A stretch of DNA of 60,000 nt, from assembly GCA_030141605.1 (NCBI GenBank), contig JAQGDQ010000397.1:64001-124000 (forward strand), in the 5' to 3' direction. A model generated the notes under the pieces. The model worked only from the letters and a program-made list of their open reading frames with translations. It had not been told where the DNA came from and ran no database searches. The position numbers and the translations under genes are program-made. Source of the DNA: Tubiluchus corallicola. Taxonomy: Eukaryota; Priapulida; Priapulimorpha; Priapulimorphida; Tubiluchidae. This document shows positions 1-11,839 of this stretch, in pieces (within the stretch, counting starts at the first letter, position 1; each line of letters starts with the position of its first letter).

Positions 1-170
1 TTAGCTGCTAGGACCTGTAGTGCATAAATTTTATCACTAGCTACTCTTCATGTCACTTCTCCACTTATTCCTTTATTTCCAATAAGTTACAGAAGATCAA
101 AAACTGTCTGAGTGCACTAGGAATAAAGCTTTGTTAACAAAGCAAGGGTGTGTTCCATGATGCGTGTGAT
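1..170 (+). repeat. Family A repeat fragment, cut by the window edge
   Basis: This stretch matches the part of family A that also occurs near 10800-10900, 26740-26830, 57690-57760 and 59910-60000. Shared landmarks are the 'gtagtgcat' block, the 'ctactcttca' block and 'ctttgttaacaaagc' followed by 'gtgtgttc'. The same landmarks occur reversed at 33540-33680, 40190-40270 and 42840-42960. It has no coding signal. Confidence 0.65.
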
Positions 171-224
171 GCCATTTGCCTAGTGTGTGTATATGGGGTG
201 GAGTAGTGTATTGTGGGTGTTTTG

Positions 225-640
225 GTGTGAGTGGAGTGCTGTGATGTGGTGGACTTGATGTGGGTGGTGTGGTTTGTCATTGTTTTTTTTGCGTTCAAAT
301 GTTTGCCTGTTGTTTCTGGATTCATTATATATAATGCATAAAGACCTCTCATCGAATTGTATCATTAATTTTTTATTTATCCAATCGGGCACAACAGGGA
401 AAAGCCTTTTTTCCCCTTTTTTGCAAAATTTGTACCTCTCATTTCTAGAGATTGGAAATGGCCATAGCGCAGTGCTGGTAAAGGTTTGATAGGCATATAT
501 TAAGTTCGCAGGCAACCATTAGTGGGCGTTTTCACGGGCACAACTCCAGATTTTTAAGTATTTTTTTTAAAATTTGTCTCAGGTTTTTAAGATAACATCG
601 TGTATGCAAGTACAAGACATTAAAAGATTAAGCAAAATCA
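225..640 (+). repeat. Family B repeat with a TGTGGTG-rich leader
   Basis: A short TGTGGTG-type leader (about 225-285) runs into a segment nearly repeated at 56925-57400. Both copies share 'ggacttgatgtgggtggtg', 'tgtttctggattcattata', 'tttctagagattggaaatgg' and the end 'gacattaaaag'. More diverged copies lie at 36340-36560 (same strand) and at 14850-15030 and 52230-52440 (opposite strand). Confidence 0.7.
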
Positions 641-1421
641 GAACTAGCTACGTTGATATGACCAATGCAAGCTCAGTACATTGTATAATACTAATGTATA
701 AGCTGGGAAAGATGCTTAGTGAATAAGACTTCTCATTTACTTCTGGGTGGTGAGTTTGTGATGATTGTACAAGCAGTTATATTACTAACAAAATGTTGTT
801 TATTGTGAGTAAATCTTTCCAAATATGTGAAAAAACAACTGTTTGCTAACGATTTTCCTGGATGCCGTCTGGATACTGTTGCTAGTACAATTCCCTTTCG
901 TCCACCCGTCTGCTTTGTGAAAATAGTTTTTTTCAAAACAAGCCACTAATTAGCGATTAATGAACAACTTTATTGATGCATAAATAATTGGTTTCTTCGT
1001 TTGCAGGGCAACTGACGCCTGGCTAGTGTGCCAATGAAGCTTTTGCATTTCGTAAATGGAGTCAGTTTAATGGACGAAATGATCAGAATAATAATAACGG
1101 AAAATAGCGAACTTTGTTCAAATGTTTGGTGCTTCCTTGTTTTGTTTCGCCATCTAGTAGCCAAAATCGAAAGATTGTATATAGCCAATGTAAAGCAGAC
1201 TGTGTAAGAGAGAAAATATAAATATTTAATTTGTTCCTATTTGCTCACATTACTTAACCATTTTAAGTTCAATTTTTATTCAAGCTTACTTTTCTTGTCA
1301 TACTCTATTTGATTTGTGGTTCCATCTAACGGATGAAAATGATTACTTTTGAGCAAACTCGATATTTTGATTACTGAAAACGTAAATATTTTATGTGTTT
1401 GTTTGTCTGTCTGTCCTGTAG
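641..1421. other. Non-coding stretch upstream of the HEAT exon
   Basis: I see only short chance reading frames and no recognisable repeat or gene. The last ~40 bases are the pyrimidine-rich tract and AG acceptor of the following exon, so at least that part is intron. Confidence 0.4.
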
Positions 1422-1598
1422 ATTGCTAAGATCCTCGGTCAAGATGTCAAGTTGATAATCCCTCAGTTTCTGGCTTTGTTGAAGGACAAATACATCGACG
1501 TCATGGAAGGAATAATCCCTAATCTTTCCCAAACATTGGAATGCTCCTCGATGTCGTTAAGCAATGGCCTGTCAGGCGTGATTTCCACGGAAACCTTG
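1422..1598 (+). CDS. Single internal exon of a HEAT-repeat protein, probably PP4 regulatory subunit 4-like
   Basis: The exon is 177 nt, exactly 59 open codons, so both flanking introns are phase 0. It is bounded by a pyrimidine tract ending in CTGTAG (AG at 1420-1421) and by the donor GTATGT at 1599. The translation starts IAKILGQDVKLIIPQF and continues with a LLKD block and a second amphipathic helix, which is the two-helix pattern of a HEAT repeat. The spacing of I-A-K-I-L, L-I, L-x-x-L-L-x-D and the following helix agrees with my recollection of a HEAT repeat in PPP4R4, a scaffolding subunit of protein phosphatase 4. That identity is an inference from a short segment. The polar, Ser-rich end (SSMSLSNGLSG) would be a loop. 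No neighbouring exon of the same protein was found, so those on either side lie outside the window or in long introns. The sulfotransferase gene downstream runs antisense and could sit in an intron of this gene. Confidence 0.6.
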
Positions 1599-2253
1599 GT
1601 ATGTTTGCACATGGAGCATCGCATTTTCATCTGGCAATGTACCAAGGATAGTTTTATGCATGCATTACTTCACTTTTGTTACAAAATTCTTAAAATAACT
1701 TATAGAATTTTTGTGGAAGGATTTCTAAAATTCTCGTACGGTCTTCTGTTGTTAGGGCGTAAAAAATTTCCTTATGGTTGCGAGTGACTACAGATATGAA
1801 ATAGTAAGCATTTTCTATTCACTTTAGATAGCGATGATAATGTGCATCTAGTTTATTATTTAAAGGAAAAGACAAGCGTTCTGGGAAGTTGGGCTTTCGT
1901 TGCAAAAAATGTTAGAAGGATTTAGTAATAAAAATATGCAAGTGCCTCATGTAATCTGTAAAATTGCTTGACAATTTCACGCTTTGTAAACCCAATCTTC
2001 AACCAATGATGTCGTTCATCGACTGAAGAAAAGCAACGTGCTGACAACTTTTCTCAATAGTATAATTCTGATTTTGTGATATTTTTTGCACGAAAACAAG
2101 ACAAACTGCAAAAGTTTGAATTAATTTAAGGAGTTCTCAATTACAGGAAAGCTTTAGCACTTACTGTTCAGTATAAATCTGTTATCTCTTCAATACTGTC
2201 AATAATAAGCTTGCTATTTAAAGAGAAGGACAATACTGATCACAGTTTTTAGG
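1599..2253. other. Non-coding stretch between the HEAT exon and the sulfotransferase 3' end
   Basis: It begins as intron (donor GTATGT). No further exon, repeat family or RNA gene could be recognised here. Confidence 0.4.
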
Positions 2254-2259
2254 TTTATT
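2254..2259 (-). promoter_or_regulatory. Poly(A) signal of the sulfotransferase gene
   Basis: AATAAA on the minus strand (read as tttatt on the plus strand) lies 48 bases past the stop codon of the sulfotransferase. That is a plausible place for the 3' end of a short 3' UTR. Confidence 0.55.
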
Positions 2260-2306
2260 AGACAAAAGGACTAGACGTCACGAGTTACAATGGTTCAGAG
2301 ACATTC

Positions 2307-4609
2307 TTACGTGCTTTGATTCACATACTCATATATAGAACTAAATTTATAGTCAAACATTTCGAAATCGACCATAAACGTCCGATAAACATTCCGGATC
2401 AACTCTAGCGGCACGTTTGCGTAAAACTTTCCCATTACGTCCACCGACTTTTTCTTCTGGTATCGAGTGTTCCGTTTGGGCAGCTGAATTCTGTCACCAA
2501 AACCCAGCGCTCTGAGAATGGCGTTGGTTTCTTCTTCAAGATTTTCAAAGACACCCACGTAGTCATAATCCACTACGCACGGATTGCACAGATCCACATA
2601 ACGGGCCCAGTGGTTGTTCCTGTGTGAAAGGTCTGTCTCCGTGGCAAATGTCAAGAACTGTTCAAAGTTTGCGTACTCTGATGTTCTATTGGATAAGTGC
2701 TTGTACATCTTTGCTATCTGGATGGATTCGGCTTTGTCTGGACCGTTCTGAGAGTGTTTCATCAGTTTGTCCCTGTAAGCTGACAGCAGTCTCTCGAATG
2801 GGTTCCTGACGAAGAAGACTTTGGTGAAAGACTTGAGAAAGCTCCTCTGTGCTGTAGCATTGTAATGATCAAGTCTTTTGAACTTTCCATCAGAAATTTG
2901 CAGCAGCTGAGAGATGAGCAGTTTGTTTACCAGGAATTCTGGTTTGTATTCTTGCTGAGTCTCGTTTGTGTCTATCAGTATTAAACTTGCCAAGATCTTC
3001 TTCCAGGTTGTGGATGCGGTTTTGGGGACAGAACAGAATAGTATCCTGTGCGTCTCGTCCACGCTTATGTGGTTTATCCACTTGTCAGATTGTGGATCAA
3101 ATGTGGAGTTAGTCTTCCAGTTCCAGCGGTTGCAGTATGCTTGTATTTGTTCTCTTCGATATTGGAAGATGTCTACCTTGGTGTTTTTGAGCTCACTGTT
3201 CTTTTCGCTTTGATTCAAATCTGAAATAACAAAATCAACTTTCAATCTCGACTAAGAATGTTGTCAAATTGTTTTATTTGTGCATTTCTTTTGTACATTT
3301 TTTCTCGACTCCTTGAATGGAAGAAGGAGAGAGAGAGAGAGAAATAAAGAGAGAGAGACAGAGATAGAGAGAGAGAGAAAGAGAGAGAGAGGGGGAGGGA
3401 GGTAGTGAGGGAGTGAGGGATGGAGGAAGACAAAGAGACCATACCAACTTTCACACCAAGTTTTGATGGCATGCTAAATTCATTACTATTTGAACAATTC
3501 TGTTATATAATAAATTGAGTAAATTGTTCTGTACTGTTTCTTGTTGCATTTGTACTCCCGTCGCAAAAGGTTACGTACCGTCTTGTAGATCATTTACTCA
3601 CATCGGTTTAATTTTTGCAAATTGAAAAATGCAATTGCAAATCTTCGCCTATCTGGTATTCCTATGTAATAAGAGAAACTATTGTTGTGGCATGTAGTTT
3701 ACTGAGCTATAACCATTACGTTAACATTAGTCAAAAACATTAAAGCAGTTGCGCAAAACTTCAACTAACTAGGAATGAATACGCGTAGTTTTTCAATTCT
3801 AGGCAGTTACTTCGAAAATCTTTAAATTAACCGTCATCAATGATAATTACAGTTTATTTGCCTTCAAAGTAAATAATAGAAGTTTAGCAAATACTGATAA
3901 CTCAAACCAAATTAAGCATAATGCGTTATGAAAAGTTAACGAAGTTCTAAACTATCACCTTGTTTGTTGCAAGTTAGTTTTAAACTAATTTAACCTCCAA
4001 ACTGAGATAATTGTTGCAAAATTATAGCAAAGCTCATTTGGGGTGATCAGAATAGCTCATAGGTCAGTTTGCATGCTTAGCAGGCAAAGTTAAGCTGCAC
4101 TGAATTTGGTTTTCAAATAGATAATTGACCACCAAAAAGACTGGGCAGTTTCGTCAGACACACTACCCCGGGCAGTTTACATAATTGAGAAAGGACACCC
4201 GCATCGACATTGCGATATTCCTCTGAATGTGGCCCAGATGCTGTTGCCCATTTATTCTCCCCATCTTAGAGGATTGTTCTTGATGATAAGACACATTCAG
4301 TCTCATGTATATGTTCGTTAAGCTTTCATTGTGTAACTTAGTGCTGGTTAACGTTTTACCTGGCAGTTTAACTGATATGCTCACAAAAAATTATAACTGA
4401 AACATCTTTCAATACTCACTGAAACGAACTGACCGATCTAAGTTCACCGAATGTAAAGCTTGTTTGCTTAGTAAACCAGTTATCCGCTGAATTGTTACAA
4501 TATTCACATCACTGTAATGAGAAATCATCAGCATCATTACAATACTGGCGATCACAATTAATTGAAAGTATTCAATGGTTATGGCACATCCTTTTTCTTC
4601 CATGGTCAT
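2307..4609 (-). CDS. Golgi carbohydrate sulfotransferase, HNK-1ST/C4ST family (two exons)
   Basis: The gene is expected to transfer sulfate from PAPS to a sugar of a glycan in the Golgi lumen. My model joins exon 1 (4609-4420) to exon 2 (3220-2307). The donor GTGAGT and the acceptor TTATTTCAG are both good, and the phases fit (one base plus two), giving 367 aa, normal for the family. Exon 1 encodes a short cytosolic tail, a membrane helix (residues about 14-32, rich in Ile, Val, Met) and the start of a stem: type II topology. The 5'-phosphosulfate loop is SVPKTASTTWKKIL (about 128-141). The 3'-phosphate site is FFVRNPFERLLSAYRDK (about 199-215). The CNPCVVDYDYVGVFE block (about 275-289) is typical of chondroitin 4-O- and HNK-1-type members. 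Several N-glycosylation sequons are present. A TGA in frame just before the first ATG supports the start; a second ATG two codons on has the better context (ACCATGG). The acceptor substrate cannot be told from sequence. A 5' UTR exon could exist. Confidence 0.88.
3326..3420. repeat. Imperfect GA microsatellite inside the sulfotransferase intron
   Basis: Runs of GA interrupted by AAATAAA and CAGAGATA, ending in a GGGA/GTGAGGGA-rich stretch. It lies just upstream (in gene sense) of the exon 2 acceptor, within the 1199-bp intron. Confidence 0.9.
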
Positions 4610-4666
4610 CAGTCACACAAGACGACAAAATCACGTTCAGCTTTTTATCAGATTTTATCCAGAATA

Positions 4667-4822
4667 TTCACCACCCATAAAGTTTAAACCAAATGTTTGT
4701 TCTTTTCCACTGATTTAGATTTCTGATGTGTAGAAATTTTTCTTCATTTCCTGTTGATCCAAAAGTCACCACACATAAACTTTAAACCAAATGTTTGTTT
4801 TTTCCACTGATTTAGATTTCTG
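4667..4822. repeat. Two-copy tandem duplication, period about 96 bp
   Basis: A ~60-bp block containing 'gtttaaaccaaatgtttg' and 'ccactgatttagatttctg' occurs at 4667-4728 and again at 4763-4822 with few changes. It lies just upstream of the sulfotransferase start. Confidence 0.8.
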
Positions 4823-5599
4823 CCGGTAGACTGCTTCCCTTATTTACTGCGAGAAAATTAAATTTTCATTTTAAGAGTTTGCCTAAACAAGATTTCTAAA
4901 ACCAGACATTTCTATCTTTTTCTCAAACCTTTGCTCTCAAACAATAAACATAAAACCTCTTTCTATCTCCTTGCATCAGTCTAATTCTCTGCCCCTGTTT
5001 AATTTATCATAAGTGAATGTAGAGTTTTGTGATCCAAAACTTTTTCACAAGTAAAACTATTCTGCGAATGTATCTAAGAGCGTAGAGCACAACATTGTGC
5101 ACATTTCTGATACAACACTTTCTAACAGCAAATCTTTACAGCCTTTCAACGGAGTATGAGCAGTGCAAGCCCCGACTGTATGCCCTTCATCAGAGAACAA
5201 CTTTTATGGTCTAACGACACTTTCACAGTCACAATGCACACATCTATTCCCAGTACAGGCACAGGTTACTTTTCCTTCTCATAAATGCACAGATAATTCC
5301 TAGGATAGTGGTAATCTCTCTCACTAAGCTGCTTTCACCACCTAGCCTTTGTGCAATTTGCAAAGAGACAGTTTGTGAATGGAGTTGCCCTTTTGTGTTG
5401 AGACAATAATTATCACTGCTAGAGGTCACTACACTCTAGTCTTATGACAAAGATTTAAGCTTGTGGCTGTATCTATTGTCATCTTTAATTGCTGAGACAC
5501 TATTTTATGCCAATTTGTTAAAACTGATTTGTGCCCTCAGGCGTGTTACTGGTTGCAATATATTCTTACAGGGACTTCATGTTGCTTAGAGTTGTTATG

Positions 5600-5712
5600 T
5601 TACACCGCTATGTTACATTTTTACACTGTCGAAGCTTATTAAATAACTTCAATTATACAGGTGTAACACCTCTGTGTTGCATTTTTACACTGACAAAGCT
5701 TATTTAATAAAT
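5600..5712. repeat. Two-copy tandem duplication, period about 64 bp
   Basis: The block with 'catttttacactg', 'aagcttatt' and 'aataa' appears at about 5600-5646 and again at 5664-5710. Both copies open with a TAACAC/TTACAC stretch. Confidence 0.7.
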
Positions 5713-6300
5713 TAAATTTGAAAAAAGAAAGCTGCTGTTTTGGCTTGTTTTTTAGCAAAAAATATCAATGAAGTTTTCCTTCTATAAAATTTAAACCTGT
5801 TCACTTCCCTGCTTTGTAAGTAGTACTGTTATGTGTCATTTTGGATTGTTTTGCTTTCTTACGTACAGGACAAACAAAACAGGTCTCAGCACTGTGCCTT
5901 GCAGAGCGGCTTAACTAACAAATGATTGTTTCTAGACTTTTGTCACCACGGGAGCTTTCACAAACGTATGCTGTTCATTGACTTCTGTGGCATTGTGATG
6001 GAAATGTTCTCACGTGGATACTTCAAGCAGAATTTTCTTACCTATCTGTCGGAACTGCACCAAGATGTAGTGCCCAATTTCAGATAATTAGCATAATCAA
6101 CTGTAATTAACCTGTAATCAACTTTAGCACTGGGTTCAATAGTGATGCCTCTGGGAAAGGCTTATGATGCATATTGTATCCTAGAACACCTTAACATTTA
6201 AAAGTAAACATCTAGGCCATTGTAAACTTAGTTTAAATATTTTCTATACTATGCTTAAAAGTTGGTAATTCTAATTTTATTTTGCTATGTAATAAATATG

Positions 6301-6352
6301 CTGAGTCCATCTGTTGGTCATATGCATGTATGCTGAGGCCATCTATTGGTCA
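6301..6352. repeat. Short tandem duplication, 32-bp period
   Basis: 'ctgagtccatctgttggtca' at 6301-6320 recurs with two changes at 6333-6352. Confidence 0.7.
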
Positions 6353-7231
6353 GTACTTACTTTGTTCTTCACTTTGTTTCTGGTTTAATTCATTCAGTTC
6401 TGTTGAACAAATGGTGAATAGATAATTTTTTACCTTATTTGAACGTTACATTTAATTATACCACACATGGTAAGGTATTGAAAATTGCAAGATTACGACA
6501 ACGTGCAATTCTTGTTTACCATAGATTAAGTGTGCGCAATACTATACCAAAGTTGAAATCGATTATGTACTTGCCCGGGGACCGGGGTTTTCTGCAGATG
6601 TTGGAATCATGAGTGCATGCACTGATGATACATGAAACTGATCGCGACGTTACTGACGCGGTGAGAAATGTTGGTCAATTACTTTTGCTTTTGTTGTGAA
6701 TAAATTTATAAATCGGTATTTTGGAAGATAATTAATGGAGTTATCAGCTGAATTAGATTCAGTTGATAAATCTCATGCCTCCCTGATTTCATAAGATAAA
6801 TTTACACGGTTGACAGAGAAACTCACCGAGCTGACAGTACGAATTTAATGCGACACGAATTATCACACGTGTTATAGAAATACAGGTGTCTTGTCTAAGG
6901 AAGACACTATTGTCTCAAATGGATACATGCAGAGTTAGAAAAGCGATCAATCACCTCATAGCGAACGGGAAGCGAATCTATATATAAAATCTATTAAATC
7001 GATAAAATCTATACGATTAATTCATGATCACTCGATACGGCTAGATAAGCTATACGATCAATCTATCCAGAAAAAAAGGTTCGTGATACTTTCCCCGAAT
7101 TTTGTTATTGTAAATTATTCATTGTATTTATTTTTGTCTTTTAAAATAATATCAGTAGTTTGAACGTGTCAGTGGGAGCCAGTTTACAATGTTTATGAAA
7201 AGTTCAGACTTATTAGTTTAGACCGTTGGTC

Positions 7232-7398
7232 CTGAAAGTTTTCGTTTCCACTTAATACAAAAAAGCCTAACTGTGCACTTTTGATAACTAAATAGAAAGT
7301 AAAATTATCTTATGAACGTTTTCTGTTCCATTTAATACAAAAAAAGCCTAAGTGTGCACTATTGATGACCAAACAGAAAGAAACGTTATCTTATGAGT
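7232..7398. repeat. Two-copy tandem duplication, period about 83 bp
   Basis: Both units carry a TTTCNGTTCCA-like start, 'ttaatacaaaaa', 'agcctaa', 'tgtgcac', 'gataac/gatgacc' and 'atcttatga'. The second unit is slightly longer in its A-run. Confidence 0.75.
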
Positions 7399-7916
7399 TA
7401 CCGATCTTTAATTACTCTCTGATAATTAAGTGACACAAAACTACGAATGATAAATGATACTAACTATTCAGTAATTGTTTAACAAATATTTGTTCGAAAA
7501 TTACGCATTTTTGACTGTCTTGTTGATATTCACGATTTGCTAAGAATCTTTCTGAAAGGTACTATAAGGACTCCTCACGCTGACAGTTTATTCATCTTCA
7601 GTTTCTGTTGCCTCCCCAGGACACATTCCTAGATTCGGAACAGTGGCTCATAAATCCAGTTTTTCTTTGCACTGCCTATCTATGGAATTATTTAAGTTAA
7701 AGCTGTTTTACTTTTAATTACCATCTCATTTTCTCATTGTAATATTAACAAATTTTGTTATTTCGAAAGCCATTTTCATATTTCCGCATCTGTGCTCTTA
7801 CCATATTGCAACTGGCTTTGTTTGGATGCAATTTCTATAAACTTTTATCAAGTATAAACACACATTTCGAACATGTAAGCAACTATAAACACGTAAAAAG
7901 TATATATTAGTCTTTA

Positions 7917-7962
7917 ATAGTAATAATATCTTTATTACAATCAAGTACAATTACAGACTGTT
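7917..7962 (-). repeat. Possible LINE 3' tail remnant
   Basis: Read on the minus strand this gives a TTGTAATAAAG stretch followed by short ATT/ACT units. That resembles the better preserved LINE-like tails at 27191-27265 and 56092-56245. It is too short to be sure. Confidence 0.25.
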
Positions 7963-8433
7963 GTGTTTTTAGGCTATAATTGAATTGGATCAGATAGCAG
8001 TTCCAAGTAAGGAACTTTCATGCAAAATTATATGTGGAATGTACCTTCTTACAGTAGACAAAAAATGTTTTTAAAGTTTTTTTAAGAATAAAATTAAAAA
8101 AGCTTTCAATAACTGCAGTATTTGCACTTAGTGAAAGATAGTCAGAATGCCAAATATATCAAACAATCAAGTGATTAATTATACAACAAATGTAGATAGT
8201 ATTATTGCAAAAATCAATACAACAAAGTATTAAATTGTTGCAATCATAGTATCGTTAAACATAAAAATAAACGCTATTATCATTAAGAAACTTAAGAAAA
8301 TCACTTCCACTGGAAATCATTACATTCACTGGGTTAAACGAATCATTTACTTAAGACATTATAATCATTATAATCATGTTATGTGTATTACAATGGAAAA
8401 AAATATAGTGGGGCATATCTAAACTTGTGTACA

Positions 8434-8630
8434 CAGGGGCGGCGCCACTATTATGGTATCATCGCACAGTATAGTACATGTGTTTCTTCAAGCACCATGA
8501 GCGAAAACATTCCAGATAAGACATTGTGCCACACCAAATATATAGAGAATGACTAAGTTTTAGTTTCACAAGATAGTGTTCGATTTTTACATTGGTTTTC
8601 ATAATCAAAAAATTTTGGTGCACACCCCTG
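8434..8630. mobile_element. MITE-like element with hAT-type terminal inverted repeats
   Basis: The left end CAGGGGCGGCGCCA (8434-8447) is mirrored by the right end TGGTGCACACCCCTG (8616-8630), with a 197-bp non-coding interior. CAGGGGCGGC-type ends are typical of animal hAT elements. I could not see a matching 8-bp target duplication (flanks 'tgtgtaca' and 'tcgcttct'), so the right edge or the element itself has decayed. Confidence 0.5.
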
Positions 8631-9419
8631 TCGCTTCTGGGTTTGCTGAATTACTTTATTCTTTTTCACTAACATGCTCTAACCTACAGCCAAATCTACT
8701 CTTTTCTCTCTTTACACTTTCAAAGTATCGAAAATCTAATTTTTTTCACTAATAATTTATGAAAACATTTTATTTTGCTAATAATGTATTAGTATTAATA
8801 ATTCTGATAATTTTATTAATAATATATAAATATTAACATTTTACAAAAAAAAATTAAAAAATTAAAAAAAATTAAAATTAGAAAAAAATTAAAAATTAAA
8901 AATAATGGAAAATTTTAAAAAAGGTATAAAAAGTCTAGAAATAAAAAAAATTATATAAAAAATTCATTACAAAAACAAAACCTTACAAACAGAACCACAA
9001 AACACATATTTCAACAATATGGACTTTACAGTACTCAATTACACTTCAGACAAAGAATAAAATGGCGCATTGCCAATAACATAGAACAAAACATATACAT
9101 AACATGATTTAAGCAATTCCAGGTTACACAAACACAGATGCCATTACATGAAAAACACAACTCTTACAATAATACTCATACAATAATCACCGTACAGCAA
9201 CATGCACTCATTTACAGACATACTATAGCAGAAGCATGCTCACAGGCATTTACATATGGTTATATATAGAGGGCTAACACGTTTTTATAATAATTATTTC
9301 CAACCAATAATGTTAACTAACATTGGATAAGAAAGACTTCTATAAACAGACATTATTAAATTTAAAGCCTTTGTAGTTATTGAAGTAATATAAAAATAAA
9401 AGTATTTTGTTAATTTTTT

Positions 9420-11260
9420 AGCCAAAAGAATCAAATTAATAAGTTTAGAATTGTTTGGCAGAGATCTGCATCCTATATGTTCTACTTTTATTATAGAAAT
9501 CAATTGCATTTATGTAAAACTGTGTGACATTAATCTTACAAAGCTGCTGATTTTGCGGTTGTCGTTGTCGCTGTTATTGCTGTTGTTGTTGGATAGACAT
9601 ATTGACATAATGATAGACATAATGATAGACATAATCCATGTACTCAAATTTGTACCATATCTTTCTTACATATGTTCAAGCATTTCTTTGTTACATGGTG
9701 GTTATTGATAGTAACAAATAATCAAAGAGAGTGCAGGAAAAACTGCTCTCACTAAGCAGCGATTACGTTGTCTTGTAGCTGTTACATTAGCTGCAATTTT
9801 GTACAGTAGATGGCTGTCTGACACTATTCAGCTAATTGGAGCAGTTATATAATTACAAACCTTACTTTTAGACTGCGCACAAATTTTGATTTTAAGTGCA
9901 CAATACTAAATCTACTTGCATTAGTTGCGATTTTATACAATAGATGGCTCACTGATATTACCCAAAGCTATTCAGCCAATTGGAGCATCTGCCTTTGCTG
10001 GTCACGCATGCTGTCAATCGCTCTTACTCATGAGCTGTCACGTCATCGTTGCTTCCATGCGCGCATCGCTACACTCACTGCTCTAGCATGTGTGAGAGTG
10101 CACAATGTCTCTGCCATACTCTACACAGGCTGCCTGTTTGGGCAAAACATTTTCACCATCCATGTACGCTAGCCAAATATAAATGTCGAGGAATTAATAA
10201 TAATAATAACATTAATAATAGCAATAATGGTAACAGCAACAAAATCACTTTGAAAACGACAATGATAATGATACCAGAAACAAACAACGAATCGCATTTT
10301 AAAGTGAAAATGTTGGAATGTATCCTGCACTTTTGAACAATGTAATAAGGCCTTAGACTGCTGTATGCCACTGCATTTTGTTATGGTCAAGGCAATCCAA
10401 AGTCATGATAATTTTACACTACAGATTACAATAATATATCTAGTTAATAAAGTGCAGGTTCAGACGGCAAGTGACTTTTGACAGAGTATAGCATGACAAT
10501 AAAAGATACAGCTGACCCAAGATTCACATTCAATAGCATTGTTTATAATAAAACTCAGCATTTTCTTTCAATAAGATTAGTCTGTCACTTTCAGAATTTC
10601 AAGAACATAATATTAGTCCAAATGTTCACTGTTAGTAGAGTTCTAAAAACTCCAATTACTTTAATTATTTTTGCAGGCAATTTCATAACATGGTTATCCA
10701 TTATCCATTATCCATTTCCAAAAACATTAGTTTGAATAATTGTTATACTGAATGCTCTCTATCCTTGAGAAACCATGTAATATCAGAGATGAGCTTTTTT
10801 GGAGCAGGCACCTAACTTTTATTGCTAGATACTCTTCACACCACCTCTCAATCTCACCCGTTGTTCCTTTGTTTTCAGAAGTAGTTCTGTCTGAGTGCAC
10901 TGGGAATGAATAGGTGCTCTCTATTATTTTTTGGATGTTAGTGCTTTTGATAACATATCACATTGGGAGACAAGGACTATGATATTTTCTTAAAATTGAA
11001 AAGACAACATTCAATGCATTTATAAAGCAAACACAGAGAGAAGAAGAAGTCATTTTTGTTGTTACGATAATAAAGGGTGGTACTGCGTAATAATGTTTGT
11101 TGTTTAGACAAGACAGAGAAAGTTTTTAAGAAGTGCTTAGTCATTTGAAAGTAAAGAAAAATATTTTCAGGCACTTAAGATTCTTATTCAAATTAAAGAA
11201 ACTTGATCACTTGGCCAGGAAAATATGCCAGGGAAAAGCTTATAGAAGCATTGAATTGTG
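9420..11260 (+). repeat. Family A repeat, long copy with two nested core halves
   Basis: The copy begins with a block shared with 20380-20480 and 58610-58710 ('agtttagaattgt', 'gaaatcaa'). It contains a partial core at 9760-9860 and a full core at 9905-10190. Core landmarks are 'tagatggctcactgatatta', 'catgctgtcaatc', 'cgttgcttccatg', 'catcgctacactcactgct' and 'gtgagagtgcac'. An AAT-rich run at 10195-10225 follows, then a block shared with 59290-59720 ('gtgaaaatgttggaatgt'), then the downstream part shared with 33140-33700 reversed. The interior frames are low in coding quality and differ between copies, so I do not call a gene. A 12-bp tandem (gacataatgata) lies at 9604-9635. Confidence 0.75.
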
Positions 11261-11835
11261 CATTCAAAAAATGGTATTGAAAAAAGCTCAACACTAAAGC
11301 TATTTTTATACCTAAACATATTTCATATATTATAACTGAGTTTAAAATGGATGGATAAGATTCCTGCACATTCTGACGTAAAGAAAAACATTTTTCAACA
11401 TTTTAAAATTTATCTGAAAGGATAAAATATTATTGAAACATGTGTTATTTCACGTTTTCTTATTGGTTTACACGTGTATGAATAGCTTTCTTCCCATTTT
11501 TAAGAAAAGAAAAATATTTTGATCCATTTTAAGATTCTTGTGCTAGTAAGTGTCACCTTCTGCACGAACAGGAGGAGACGCCAAGTAAAAGAGATGACAA
11601 CAAAAATTTCAGAATCTACAGGAATTGTTATCAAAGAACTAAAACACGAGCAAGGAAAATATTTAGGTTATCATAGTTGTTATTCTTTAAATTTCTCGTA
11701 TTGTGTCAGAATAAGTGAATGAATGCAGCGTATAACTAATAAATGCAATACGGATTATAAATGGACTAATGAGACTACTGAGTCAGTTGTAAGTGAAAAC
11801 ACCTAAAGTTTAGACAATCTGAATTTATTGTAAAT
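11261..11835. other. Non-coding stretch between repeat blocks
   Basis: It is probably further family A tail, because the reversed copy at 32.4-34.6 kb continues past the equivalent point. The similarity is too weak for me to trace base by base. No gene was recognised. Confidence 0.35.
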
Positions 11836-11839
11836 GTAA

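Larger units (their letters stand above)
4823..9419. other. AT-rich non-coding region
   Basis: No gene, RNA gene or splice-supported exon was recognised. Apart from the short tandem duplications and the MITE-like element listed separately, it holds long A/T-rich runs, strongest at 8750-8970 where A-runs with ATT interruptions dominate. Confidence 0.45.

Noticed and set aside
3242-3245. ATG at 3245 as the start of the sulfotransferase
   Set aside because: It lies inside the intron acceptor region, and starting there would leave the enzyme without its Golgi anchor.
4163-4384. Minus-strand frame between the two sulfotransferase exons
   Set aside because: As a full middle exon no donor gives the phase needed to join exon 2, and the sequence shows no family features. 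Only a 12-nt micro-exon at its start would fit.
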